A DNA stretch of 64,000 nt from positions 459,857 to 523,856 of the forward strand of contig NZ_FOUE01000002.1 in NCBI RefSeq assembly GCF_900114775.1. The letters are read 5' to 3'. This DNA is from Marinobacter zhejiangensis (GTDB taxonomy: Bacteria > Pseudomonadota > Gammaproteobacteria > Pseudomonadales > Oleiphilaceae). This document shows positions 33,529-42,902 of the stretch, piece after piece; the stretch's first letter is position 1; each line of letters starts with the position of its first letter. Below the pieces are notes generated by a model. That model saw only the letters and a program-made list of their open reading frames with translations. It had not been told where the DNA came from and ran no database searches. Made by a program: the position numbers and the translations under genes.

Positions 33529-35526
33529 ATGTATCCTGAGCTCGGACAATTTACCCTTATCCTGTCTTTGCTGCTGGCGTCACTTCTGGCGGTTGTGCCC
33601 CTGGTGGGCGCAATTACCGGGCGCGATAGCCTGCAGGCGTTCGCCAGGCCGCTGGCGGCCGGCATGTTTGTCTTTGTGGCCCTGGCGTTCGCTGTTCTCA
33701 CCCACAGCTTCCTGGTTGATGATTTCTCTGTGGCTTATGTGGCCAATAACAGCAATAGCCTGTTGCCCTGGTACTACAAGTTCAGCGCGGTTTGGGGCGG
33801 TCACGAAGGGTCGTTGTTGCTGTGGATCCTGATGCTGGCCGGCTGGACCCTGGCAGTGGCCGTATTCAGCCGCCGTCTGCCGACGGTTATGGTTTCTCAG
33901 GTGCTGTCGGTCATGGGCATGGTGTCCGTTGGCTTCCTGCTGTTCATCCTGGTGACTTCAAACCCCTTCGACCGCTTGTTGCCGAATATTCCGGCGGATG
34001 GGGCTGACCTGAACCCGCTGCTGCAGGACTTTGGCCTGATCGTTCACCCGCCCATGCTCTACATGGGATACGTCGGCTTTTCCGTTGCTTTTGCCTTCGC
34101 CATTGCGGCGTTGATCAATGGCCGCCTGGACGCTGCCTGGGCCCGGTGGTCCCGCCCCTGGACCACGGTTGCCTGGTCGTTCCTGTCGGTCGGCATTGCG
34201 CTGGGTAGCTGGTGGGCCTATTACGAGCTGGGCTGGGGCGGCTGGTGGTTCTGGGATCCGGTTGAAAATGCCTCCCTGCTGCCGTGGTTGGCCGGTACCG
34301 CACTGATGCACTCACTGGCGGTCACCGAGAAGCGCGGGGTCTTCAAATCCTGGACCGTGCTTCTGGCGATTGTGACCTTTGCCCTGAGTCTGCTGGGCAC
34401 GTTCCTGGTCCGTTCCGGTGTTCTGACGTCGGTACACGCATTCGCATCTGATCCAACCCGGGGCGCCTTCCTGTTGGGGTTGCTGGCGTTCACCATAGTT
34501 TCCAGCCTGACCCTGTACGCCTTCCGTGCGCCGGTTGTTCATACCCGGGTCCGCTACGGTTCATTGTCCCGTGAAATTTTCCTTTTGCTGAACAACGTTC
34601 TGTTGGTGTCCTCCATGCTGCTGGTTCTGGTTGGCACCTTGTACCCACTGGTCCTCGACTACATGGGTGGCGGCAGGCTGTCTATTGGCGAGCCTTTCTA
34701 CAACACCACCTTCAGCCCCATTGCCATTGCCGTCGGCCTGCTGCTCGGCGCGGGAATCTTTTCCCGCTGGAAGAAAACCGATGGCGGCTGGTTGGGGCGC
34801 CGCCTACTTTGGCCGGCAGCAATCAGCCTGATTGTGACGGCGGTGGTCATGCTGGGTCTCGGTGGCTTTACCCCGTGGGCGTTTGCCGGTGTGCTGACGG
34901 CCACCTGGGTCGCAGTTGCAACCCTGGCGGATCTCTGGGACAAGTCCTCCTCCCGCCATGGGCGCTGGCACGGCCTGCGTCGCCAGTCTCGCAGCTACTA
35001 CGGCATGGTGCTGGGACACCTGGGAATGGCGATGACCATGGCCGGTGCGACGGTTGTCTCGAACTACGGTGTTGAGCGGGATGTGCGTATGTCGCCGGGT
35101 GAAACCGCTGAACTGGGTGACCTGCGCTTTACCTTCAGCGAGGTGGGTGAGCGCCAGGGGCCTAATTTTGTGGCCCAGTACGGCCGCTTTGACATTACCC
35201 GGGACGGTAAGCTGGTGGCCACGCTCTATCCGGAGAAGCGTCAGTATCGCGTCCAGAGAAACGTTATGACCGAGGCGGGTATTGATGCCGGCCTGACCCG
35301 AGATCTGTTTGTGGCCTTGGGTGAACGTGTTGGTGACAACGCCTGGGCGGTGCGAATCCAGTACAAACCCCTGATCCGTTGGCTCTGGCTGGGCTCTTTG
35401 TTCATGGCATTTGGTGGTTTCCTCGCCATTGCCGACCGCCGCTATCGCATTCGTGAACGGTCAGCCGGGAAGGTGCCGGCAGATTCCGGCAAGCTTGAGG
35501 GAGATGTCGTGGAGGCTGTGTCATGA
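33529..35526 (+). CDS. ccmF: Cytochrome c heme lyase subunit CcmF
   Basis: CcmF (665 residues) is a large polytopic protein of the heme lyase that attaches heme to apocytochrome c. The WWD motif WGGWWFWDPVENASLLPW and conserved histidines (WGGHEGS; VHPPMLYMGY) are present. It overlaps ccmG by 4 nt. Confidence 0.97.
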   Translation: MYPELGQFTLILSLLLASLLAVVPLVGAITGRDSLQAFARPLAAGMFVFVALAFAVLTHSFLVDDFSVAYVANNSNSLLPWYYKFSAVWGGHEGSLLLWILMLAGWTLAVAVFSRRLPTVMVSQVLSVMGMVSVGFLLFILVTSNPFDRLLPNIPADGADLNPLLQDFGLIVHPPMLYMGYVGFSVAFAFAIAALINGRLDAAWARWSRPWTTVAWSFLSVGIALGSWWAYYELGWGGWWFWDPVENASLLPWLAGTALMHSLAVTEKRGVFKSWTVLLAIVTFALSLLGTFLVRSGVLTSVHAFASDPTRGAFLLGLLAFTIVSSLTLYAFRAPVVHTRVRYGSLSREIFLLLNNVLLVSSMLLVLVGTLYPLVLDYMGGGRLSIGEPFYNTTFSPIAIAVGLLLGAGIFSRWKKTDGGWLGRRLLWPAAISLIVTAVVMLGLGGFTPWAFAGVLTATWVAVATLADLWDKSSSRHGRWHGLRRQSRSYYGMVLGHLGMAMTMAGATVVSNYGVERDVRMSPGETAELGDLRFTFSEVGERQGPNFVAQYGRFDITRDGKLVATLYPEKRQYRVQRNVMTEAGIDAGLTRDLFVALGERVGDNAWAVRIQYKPLIRWLWLGSLFMAFGGFLAIADRRYRIRERSAGKVPADSGKLEGDVVEAVS

Positions 35527-36059
35527 GGCGGGTTTTGCTGTTTATTCCGGTGGCCCTGGCGGTGGCGTTGGGGATCGTTTTGTTCGCCGGAATCGGGAAA
35601 GACCCTAATCGTCTGGAGTCAGCGCTGATTGGTAAGCCAGTACCGGCGTTTGAGCTCGCTGACCTGCAGAACCCGGATGCCGTCCACCATGACAATGTGT
35701 TCAAGGGGCAGGTTTCATTGCTCAATGTCTGGGGCACCTGGTGTCCGGCCTGTCGCGACGAACACGGTGACCTGGTTCGCCTGGCCAACGTGGAAGGTGT
35801 TCGTATTATTGGTTTGAACTACAAGGACAACCGCGATGCCGCCTTGCAGTGGCTGGACCGGTTGGGCAACCCTTATGCCCTGAGTCTGTTCGATCCCCAG
35901 GGCAAGCTGGGCTTTGACCTCGGAGTGTATGGGGCGCCCGAGACCTATGTGATTGATGCTGAAGGTATCGTCCGATACCGTCACGTGGGTGTGGTCAACG
36001 AGCGGGTTTGGCTGGATGTTTTGCAACCGTTGCTCCAGCAGTACGGAGGGCAGGGGTGA
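35523..36059 (+). CDS. ccmG: Thiol:disulfide oxidoreductase CcmG (DsbE)
   Basis: CcmG (178 residues) is a membrane-anchored periplasmic thioredoxin that reduces the CXXCH cysteines of apocytochrome c. The active site is WGTWCPACRDE. The N-terminus is a signal anchor. Both ends overlap neighbouring ccm genes. Confidence 0.96.
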   Translation: MRRVLLFIPVALAVALGIVLFAGIGKDPNRLESALIGKPVPAFELADLQNPDAVHHDNVFKGQVSLLNVWGTWCPACRDEHGDLVRLANVEGVRIIGLNYKDNRDAALQWLDRLGNPYALSLFDPQGKLGFDLGVYGAPETYVIDAEGIVRYRHVGVVNERVWLDVLQPLLQQYGGQG

Positions 36060-36532
36060 TGCATCGTGTCCTCATGCTTTTCGTCCTGCTCGTGATGCCA
36101 GTGGCTGCGACGGCGGTGTCAGAGGTTTACCCGTTTGATTCGTCCGCCGACCAGGAACGTTTCCGTACGCTGATGTCTGAGCTGCGCTGCCCGAAATGTC
36201 AAAACCAGAATATCTTCGATTCTAACGCTCCCATCGCCAAGGACATGCGCGATGAGGTCTATCGCATGCTTCAGGACGGCGCGACCGACCAAGAGGTGAA
36301 AAATGCCCTGGTCAGCCGGTTTGGCGAGTTCGTTCTCTACAAGCCTGAGTTCAGTCAACGTACCGTGTTGTTGTGGGTAACTCCGCTGATCGCTGTTCTT
36401 GGCGGTGTGCTTATCGTGATCGGGGTGATCCTGCGTTCACGGCAACGGGAAGATGACACTGCACCGTTGAGCGAAGAAGAGCGTCGCAAGGCTGAACGCA
36501 TCCTGAGTGGTGACGACAACTCTCCCCGTTGA
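36059..36532 (+). CDS. ccmH: Cytochrome c maturation protein CcmH (CycL)
   Basis: CcmH (157 residues) is a periplasmic thiol protein of the lyase complex. It has a cleavable signal, the redox motif LRCPKCQNQN and a C-terminal transmembrane helix. Its ATG overlaps the ccmG stop by one base. The TPR module is a separate gene (ccmI), as in Pseudomonas. Confidence 0.96.
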   Translation: MHRVLMLFVLLVMPVAATAVSEVYPFDSSADQERFRTLMSELRCPKCQNQNIFDSNAPIAKDMRDEVYRMLQDGATDQEVKNALVSRFGEFVLYKPEFSQRTVLLWVTPLIAVLGGVLIVIGVILRSRQREDDTAPLSEEERRKAERILSGDDNSPR

Positions 36533-36581
36533 CGCCGTGTAACTACCGTTGCCCATTTACTGACTAACCGATGGTCGATCT

Positions 36582-37835
36582 ATGACAACCACCTTTTGGC
36601 TGATTGCCGCCGTACTGATTGCCCTGGCTTTGGCGTTTGTTGTGTACCCGATACTGTTCAGCAAACCCGGCCGACAAAAAGCGACGGATCTTCGTAACCA
36701 GAACCTCCTGGCCTACCGCAGCCGTATGCAGGAACTGGAATCCGAGCGTACCGCCGGCGTGATTGATGAGGCTGCCTATACCCAGCTGAAAGACGAACTG
36801 GAAGGCAGCCTGCTGGATGATGTGGGTAACAGTCCCGAACCCCGCCAGAATTCAGGTTCCCATCGCCGTTCCGCGCTCTTCGTGGCGCTGACCAGCATCG
36901 TTGCCATCCCGGCTGCCGCTATTCTGCTTTACCAGCAATGGGGGGCAATGGATCAGTTGGAGCAATACCGGACCATGGTCGCGATGAGCGAGGATGATGC
37001 CGGCCGGCAGGCACAAATGACGGATTTGACGGCGCAGCTGCGGACACGGTTGGAAGCCAGCCCTGAAAATCCGGATGGCTGGGCCATGCTGGGTCGTTCT
37101 TACATGAGAATTGAGCGCTACCGGGATGCCGCCTGGGCATTCGAACAGCTTGCCGGGCAGGTGCCGGACTCCATGTCCCAGGCTGTTGCCTGGGGACTGG
37201 CGGCGCAGGCCAGCTTCTTCGACAGTCAGGGCGCGATGGATGAAGCGGTAACCCGGGCGATTGCCAAGGCCAGGGCGCTGAATCCCGATGAAGTCAATGC
37301 GCTGGGCTTGCTGGGCATTCATGCGTTCAGCCAGGAAAACTACCAGGAGGCGATTGACCACTGGGAGCGTATCGTAGCCGTTGCGCCAGATCACCCGCAG
37401 CTGCCGTCGATCCAGGAAGGGATTAACCAGGCGTACCAGCGTCTGGGTATCGAGAACCCTGCGTTGGTGGCCTCCGGGAAGGGGGTTTCCGTTCGGGTTG
37501 AGCTGGCCGAGGGTCTGACCGACAGCGTATCGGCCGACACGGCGCTGTTTGTGTTCGCCCGTATTCCGGGGGAGGGGCGCTCAATCCCCGTGGCAGTGGC
37601 GCGGATGACTGCTGGGGACCTGCCCCTGGAGTTACGGCTTGATGACCGCTATACCATGAACCCCTCAGTAAAGATTTCCGATACTGAGGAAGTGCTGGTC
37701 ACCGCAAGGGTGTCATTGTCCGGCAATGCCATTCCCCAGCCTGGCGATCTGCAGGGGGCGGCCGGGGCGGCCATTCCGGTCACCGCCGACGATCAGCCCC
37801 CGGTGACCATCCTGATTGATACGATCGTTCCCTGA
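36582..37835 (+). CDS. ccmI: Cytochrome c biogenesis TPR protein CcmI (CycH)
   Basis: CcmI (417 residues) binds apocytochromes and delivers them to the lyase. Two N-terminal transmembrane helices flank a cytoplasmic loop. A periplasmic TPR region follows (residues about 165-290, e.g. GWAMLGRSYMRIERYRDAAWAFEQL as repeat units). A C-terminal beta-rich domain ends the protein. It is last in the ccm operon. Confidence 0.93.
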   Translation: MTTTFWLIAAVLIALALAFVVYPILFSKPGRQKATDLRNQNLLAYRSRMQELESERTAGVIDEAAYTQLKDELEGSLLDDVGNSPEPRQNSGSHRRSALFVALTSIVAIPAAAILLYQQWGAMDQLEQYRTMVAMSEDDAGRQAQMTDLTAQLRTRLEASPENPDGWAMLGRSYMRIERYRDAAWAFEQLAGQVPDSMSQAVAWGLAAQASFFDSQGAMDEAVTRAIAKARALNPDEVNALGLLGIHAFSQENYQEAIDHWERIVAVAPDHPQLPSIQEGINQAYQRLGIENPALVASGKGVSVRVELAEGLTDSVSADTALFVFARIPGEGRSIPVAVARMTAGDLPLELRLDDRYTMNPSVKISDTEEVLVTARVSLSGNAIPQPGDLQGAAGAAIPVTADDQPPVTILIDTIVP

Positions 37836-37850
37836 CCGACGTGACACTGC

Positions 37851-37871
37851 CCCGCAGGATTCCCCTGCGGG
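37851..37871. terminator. Hairpin between convergent ccmI and batD
   Basis: CCCGCAGG-attcc-CCTGCGGG forms a perfect 8-bp stem in the 36-bp gap between two convergent operons. The T run is weak on both strands. Its position suggests a shared bidirectional terminator. Confidence 0.6.
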
Positions 37872-39617
37872 TCATTGTCGACTGGCCAGCTCCCGCGGGT
37901 ACAGTGGCGGTAGCGTGTTTTCTGGTTGGTTACGTGGGGTTGCTGATGGTTGTTTCCGCAGTCGCTTCAACACGTGAACCAGTGATTCCCCGTCCCAGGT
38001 GCCCTGCTGGCCACCGCCCTCTCGGCCAAAATAGTGCCGCTGTAGCTGCTGAAGTTCTTCCTTCAACACCGGATCTTCGTTTTCCCGCAGAAACTCATTA
38101 AGGTTGCGGTAGTGTTTGCGGTCCCGATTCAGGTTGGCCCACTGCAGCAATAGAGCAGGGGTGTTGGCCTTGCCGTTACGGGCGGCCTGTAACAAGCGCT
38201 CGAACGCTTCGCGTTCGCCTGTCTCGGGGTGTTGTGGCTGGCCTGTATTGGCCGATCTGCAACGGCTGCGCAGCCAAAGACCCAGAGTCATTAACCAGGC
38301 AATGGCGAAGGCGAGGCTGAGCCAGGCCCAGAAGTGGCTGGAGCTCTCGGCGATCTCAGGGTAGGCCTGATCTTGCTCGCCGGTGGGCTGAACGGCCTGC
38401 TCCGTATCGATAGTAACCGGTGGGGGCATGGATGGCTGTGCCCCCGCTGTACCGCGAATGGTCAGGGTTCTCGCTGGCAGAATGGCGACCTTTTCGCTAT
38501 CTGTTGTGGTGTCCCACCACGGGATGCGGATTTCCGGCAGGGTGACCTCGCCAGGACTGACGGCTACCAGGGCGGCGGTCTGGGTCAGGCGCCCTTCCAG
38601 CCCTTCATCAAGGGCTTGTGTTTCACGCTCTGGTGACTCGGGATACCGACGGACGTTATCCGGTAGCTGTTGGGGCAACGGTGGCAGCGCTTCTGCGGTG
38701 AGCCCCTTGGCGGTGACTGTCAGGCTGCGTGTCAGGCTGTCCCCACTGTCCATGTTCAATGGGTCTGGTAACCCGGCTTCGCTCAGGGTGAGTTCACTGG
38801 CGGGAAGCCAAGTGCTCCCGGTGAAACTGGCTGGTGGGGCATCCACGGTAATGGGGAACAGCTCGGAACTGTCACGCAGGGCTTGAATCCTGCCGGAGGC
38901 ATCGCGGGTCTGGCCGTCGAACCGGAACGGAGCAAACGTCAGTTCCCCCGGCTCCTGAGGGAAGACCGCGTAGCGTCGCTCGACAACCCGGTACTCCCGG
39001 TTGTCCACAAACTGGCGGTACTCTCGTTGATTACCCAGCGTTTCGATCAGGGCCGACGGATGTTCCGGCTCCGACAACTCACCGCGAAGCAGGTTACCCG
39101 TGAAGTACAGCTTGAGGGTGATGATCAACTGCTCCTGAACGTAGACTTGCTCCTTATCCGTCGACAGTACAATAAATGCGTCCCTCACCGCGGCTTTCGC
39201 TTCAGGGGCCTGGCCTTCCCTGACGGTGATGGGGATTGGTTCGGAGCTGTTGCCGTCATAGGTAAGCGCAGGGATAACCAGGGCTCCGGTACGCTTGGGT
39301 AATAGCTGGAACACCCAGGTGATCTCGCCATGCATGTCACTGTTGATGGTGCGAATGCTGTATTTCTGGTTTTGGGAAAGGATGTCGAAGTCGGTCTCGA
39401 GTTTGCTGATGTCCGGCATCGGAAGCTGGGGAGCACCGGGGTCGAACAGGTTCTCCAAACTGAAATCCAGCTTGATGTTGGACTTGACCGTCAGCGTCAG
39501 GGGGTCGCCTTCGTACATCTCCGTCCGGTTGACCTCAGCTTCGAGCCGGTTTTCCGCCAGGGCTGATGTGGCCTGAAACACGATCAGGAAAAACAGAAAA
39601 ATCAGCCGACTTACCAT
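37872..39617 (-). CDS. batD: BatD-like aerotolerance protein
   Basis: This 581-residue protein has an N-terminal signal sequence ending near SALAEN. A long periplasmic Ig-like/oxygen-tolerance domain follows, beginning EVNRTEMYEGDPLTL. One C-terminal transmembrane helix (about residues 435-455) and a cytoplasmic tail complete it. It is the last gene of the moxR-bat operon and overlaps batB by 7 bp. Confidence 0.9.
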   Translation of the reverse strand: MVSRLIFLFFLIVFQATSALAENRLEAEVNRTEMYEGDPLTLTVKSNIKLDFSLENLFDPGAPQLPMPDISKLETDFDILSQNQKYSIRTINSDMHGEITWVFQLLPKRTGALVIPALTYDGNSSEPIPITVREGQAPEAKAAVRDAFIVLSTDKEQVYVQEQLIITLKLYFTGNLLRGELSEPEHPSALIETLGNQREYRQFVDNREYRVVERRYAVFPQEPGELTFAPFRFDGQTRDASGRIQALRDSSELFPITVDAPPASFTGSTWLPASELTLSEAGLPDPLNMDSGDSLTRSLTVTAKGLTAEALPPLPQQLPDNVRRYPESPERETQALDEGLEGRLTQTAALVAVSPGEVTLPEIRIPWWDTTTDSEKVAILPARTLTIRGTAGAQPSMPPPVTIDTEQAVQPTGEQDQAYPEIAESSSHFWAWLSLAFAIAWLMTLGLWLRSRCRSANTGQPQHPETGEREAFERLLQAARNGKANTPALLLQWANLNRDRKHYRNLNEFLRENEDPVLKEELQQLQRHYFGREGGGQQGTWDGESLVHVLKRLRKQPSATPRNQPENTLPPLYPRELASRQ

Positions 39618-41431
39618 GGTGTGTCACCCTTATCCGGTAGTGTTTCTCTATTCTGGTACTGCTGCAGGAACTTGCGGCGGAGCAGTCCGCCAGGGTCGTC
39701 GGGAACCCTCCGTAGCCATTGCTCCTGACCTTGGCTGAGGGGGTTGGTGTCCAGTTCACTAAGTGCAGGCGCTTGCTGTTCGCCACCGTCATCCGGTGCG
39801 CCGTTGCCAGCGTCCTGACCTTCCGCATCAGTCTCCTGATCCGGCTGGTCGGGTTGCTGCTCCGATTCGCCGGTGTCTCCCTGTGGCTGTTGAGGGCTCT
39901 GGGCCTGGGATTCCCCCGGCTCCTGCTGGCTGCCGTCGTCATTCTGGCTCTCGTCTTGCCCGGACTGAGACTGGGATGGCTCGCCATCTTCTCCCTGCTG
40001 TGACTGACTATCCTGGTTGTCTCCCTCGTCACTCGGCTGTTGGTCACTGTCCGGTTGCTGGGACTCCTGCTGTTCCAGCAGTTCCTGGACGATGTCGCGG
40101 TTGGCGAGGGCATCCTGATGATCAGGGGACTGGCTGAGGACGGTATTGTATTCATCCAGGGCTTCCTGGAGTTTACCGCCTCTGGCCAGGGCATTGGCGC
40201 GGTTATAACGGGCTTCGAGGCTATCAGACTGGGCAAAGGCCCTTGCCGCACTCTCATAGTCGCCTGCCCGGTAGAGCGCGCTGCCGCGCCAGGCCGGGTC
40301 GTCAAAACGCTCGGCGGCCAGGGCCGGGTTCCGGTTAATCAGTTCTTCACCGCGCTGATCCGGGCGTGACCAGAGATCGTCCCAGTCCATGGCCATGGCG
40401 GGGGCTGGCATAAGGGAAGGTAACACGACAAGCGCCAGCACCAGAACTGCGCCCTGGCGCCAGCACAGGGCCAAGAGTGGCAAGGCCAGCCACAACAGCC
40501 AGTAGCCGTCGTCCTGCCAACGTTCGACACTGAGGTCGTCGTCACTGTCCTGCCAGCTGCTGCCGTCTTCCGAGCGCAGCTGCAGGGCTCTGATATCCTG
40601 GCCATCCAGGGTCAGCAGGTGACTGTCACCGCCGGTTGTCATGGCCAGGTTGTGCAGCCCGTCGGGGTTGGCCCTGGCCAGTACAATGTCGCTTCCTTCA
40701 CGCAGGAAGCCATGGCCCGGCAACGGAATTGGGCCACCGTCCTCGGTACCCACAATCAGCGCGCTCAGTGGGTAGGGACTGTCATTCAGTTTTTCCTTGA
40801 TGATTTCCCGGTAGCGGGGGCTGACATCATCCGTAATCAACAGGATGCGTCCCGGGCCACGTGCGCCCTGGTCCAGCAGCTCTTTTGCTGCGGCCACGGC
40901 GAGGTCGGCCCGGTTTCCTGCCGCCGGCATGATCGTCGGGTCGAGCACGTCCAGCATGGCTTCGATCGTGCGGCGGTCGTCGGTGAGGGGGGTGACCACA
41001 TGGGCATCGGCGGAGTAGACCACCAGTCCGGTCAGGCTGGCCTCACGTTCGTCCAGAATGTCGCGGATCTTGCGCTTGGCCAGTGTGAGCCGGTTTGGGT
41101 TGGTGTCTGTGGCCAGCATGGACAGTGACAGGTCAAGTACAACCACCAGGCTGTCGTTCTGCTTCTGAACAGGCGTATCGGCCTGTTGCCATGCCGGTCC
41201 CGCGAGTGCCAGCGTGAGGCTCAGAACCAGCAGGCTGGCGGGAACGAAGCGAGATCGGACAGGCGTAGGCCGATCTGCAGCATCGCCAAGCAGAGGGCCG
41301 AGCAGGTGCGGGGGAATAACCCGCTGCCAGCCACTTTCGCTACCAGCGCTACGACGTTGCAGCATGGGCAACAGCGGAATGATCAGCAGCAGGAGTAGCC
41401 AAAACGGGCGCAGGAAATGAAAGTCAGCCAC
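39611..41431 (-). CDS. batB: BatB/BatC-type fusion: VWA domain plus TPR and acidic tail
   Basis: The 606-residue product has N-terminal transmembrane helices and a von Willebrand A domain (about residues 90-290) with MIDAS start DLSLS. A further transmembrane segment, TPR-like repeats and a long low-complexity Q/D/E/S/P tail (about residues 470-565) follow. In some bacteria BatB and BatC are separate proteins; here they are joined. The start is GTG at 41431. Partner VWA protein BatA overlaps by 8 bp. Confidence 0.9.
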   Translation of the reverse strand: MADFHFLRPFWLLLLLIIPLLPMLQRRSAGSESGWQRVIPPHLLGPLLGDAADRPTPVRSRFVPASLLVLSLTLALAGPAWQQADTPVQKQNDSLVVVLDLSLSMLATDTNPNRLTLAKRKIRDILDEREASLTGLVVYSADAHVVTPLTDDRRTIEAMLDVLDPTIMPAAGNRADLAVAAAKELLDQGARGPGRILLITDDVSPRYREIIKEKLNDSPYPLSALIVGTEDGGPIPLPGHGFLREGSDIVLARANPDGLHNLAMTTGGDSHLLTLDGQDIRALQLRSEDGSSWQDSDDDLSVERWQDDGYWLLWLALPLLALCWRQGAVLVLALVVLPSLMPAPAMAMDWDDLWSRPDQRGEELINRNPALAAERFDDPAWRGSALYRAGDYESAARAFAQSDSLEARYNRANALARGGKLQEALDEYNTVLSQSPDHQDALANRDIVQELLEQQESQQPDSDQQPSDEGDNQDSQSQQGEDGEPSQSQSGQDESQNDDGSQQEPGESQAQSPQQPQGDTGESEQQPDQPDQETDAEGQDAGNGAPDDGGEQQAPALSELDTNPLSQGQEQWLRRVPDDPGGLLRRKFLQQYQNRETLPDKGDTPW

Positions 41432-42428
41432 GGCTCAAGGCCCTCCTCGTACCGGCTCCGGCACTGGCCAGTTGCAGCGCCAGCAAAATCAGCGCGGCGG
41501 CTCCGGCGGGCCAGAAAAACAGCTCGGTCACCGGGCGGTAATGCTGTCCGTCCAGTTCAATGGGTTCCAGCTGGTTGATGCTTTCGTAAATCAGCTCGAG
41601 TTCAGGAAGGCTGCGAGCCCGGAAGTACTGGCCGCCGGTTTCGCTGGCTATGCGCTTGAGCAGGCCTTCGTCCAGGTCACGGGACGGGTTGACCCGGCGC
41701 GAGCCCAGCAGGCCTCGTTGAACCATGGTCTCCGCACCGATGCCGATGGTGTAGATGCGAACCCCTGCGTCCCGTGCAATGCCGGTCGCAATGTCAGGGG
41801 AAATTTCACCAGCGGTGTTGGCGCCGTCGGTGAGCAATATCACCACGCGTTGCTCTTCCGGGCGGTCGCGCAGGCGTTTGATGGCCAGTCCCATGGCGTC
41901 GCCAATGGCGGTCGCTCGCCCGGCCATGCCAATGCCAGATTCATTCAGCAGTTGCCGGATGGTGCGGTGGTCGAAGGACAGCGGAGCCTGGATGTAGGGT
42001 TCGGTGCCAAAAAGCAGCAGGCCCAGGCGATCACCCTCACGTTTTTCAATGAACTCGTGCAGAACCCGTTTAACGGCCTGCAGCCGATTGATGGCACGTC
42101 CTGAGACCACCATGTCGCGCTCATCCATACTGGGCGAAATATCCACCGCCATCAGCAGATCCCGGCCGGTCACTGGCAGCTGGACAGGCTCACCAACGTG
42201 CTGGGGACGCGCCAGGGCGATGACCAGCAGCGCCCATATCACCATCAGCAGGGCTTTCTTCCAGAGCGGGGGCGCGCTGCCGCGACTGGTCACGCCAGGC
42301 AGGCCGTCGAGCCATGGCCCAACCGGAATTACCGGCGCTTCAACGGGGCCCTGAGCCGTTTTCTTGAACAGGAAGAGCAGCGGTAGCGGGAGCAGCAGTA
42401 ACAGCCATGGGAAAGCAACGCTCAACAT
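41424..42428 (-). CDS. batA: BatA-type VWA membrane protein
   Basis: The 334-residue protein has transmembrane helices at both ends and a VWA domain with MIDAS motif DISPS and later TDGANT. ATG 42428 begins the hydrophobic N-terminus; the frame opens six codons earlier inside the upstream gene. Start and stop overlap both neighbours, indicating tight coupling. Confidence 0.9.
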   Translation of the reverse strand: MLSVAFPWLLLLLPLPLLFLFKKTAQGPVEAPVIPVGPWLDGLPGVTSRGSAPPLWKKALLMVIWALLVIALARPQHVGEPVQLPVTGRDLLMAVDISPSMDERDMVVSGRAINRLQAVKRVLHEFIEKREGDRLGLLLFGTEPYIQAPLSFDHRTIRQLLNESGIGMAGRATAIGDAMGLAIKRLRDRPEEQRVVILLTDGANTAGEISPDIATGIARDAGVRIYTIGIGAETMVQRGLLGSRRVNPSRDLDEGLLKRIASETGGQYFRARSLPELELIYESINQLEPIELDGQHYRPVTELFFWPAGAAALILLALQLASAGAGTRRALSRG

Positions 42429-42892
42429 TTTTGCCCCCGTAGCCAAAGGCGTGCGACGGCAATGGCGTGATCGGCATTGCAGGTGGGCACCGGGCGCCAG
42501 CTGCTGGCAACCATTTCTTCCACGGTTGGCCGGGAGGCAATGCGATCTTTGGGACTGGTTTCCAGCAGAAAGTTGATCCAGGCATCACCGCTTAGTGCCT
42601 CCGCGGAACGCTCCGGATAACGCACCCGGGCGCCGCGTTTAAGTACTTGGTTCAGGCGGCGAAACCAGTCCGAATCCCGGTGGCTTTCGACAGCGAGTGC
42701 GTCGACTTCGGCAAGCGCCTGGGTCAGCCAGCGATTGCGGCGATGCTTGCGGATCAGCTGCCAGGCTGCAAAGGCAACCAGGATGAGTGTCAGGGCCAAT
42801 AGCACCCACCAGCCCGGTGCCGGTGGCCAGAAACCGCCGGGGTCGGGTAGGTGAATATCCCGCAATTGGCTGAGGGGGTCTTGTTCCATCAT
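42422..42892 (-). CDS. DUF4381 membrane protein of the moxR-bat operon
   Basis: The 156-residue protein shows the family N-terminus DPLSQLRDIHLPDPGGFWPPAPGWW, one transmembrane helix (about residues 29-45) and a basic cytoplasmic domain. DUF4381 genes sit between DUF58 and batA in many gammaproteobacteria. Its biochemical role is unknown. Two tandem ATGs (42892, 42889) are possible starts. Confidence 0.87.
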   Translation of the reverse strand: MMEQDPLSQLRDIHLPDPGGFWPPAPGWWVLLALTLILVAFAAWQLIRKHRRNRWLTQALAEVDALAVESHRDSDWFRRLNQVLKRGARVRYPERSAEALSGDAWINFLLETSPKDRIASRPTVEEMVASSWRPVPTCNADHAIAVARLWLRGQKC

Positions 42893-42902
42893 GGTGTTGC
42901 GA

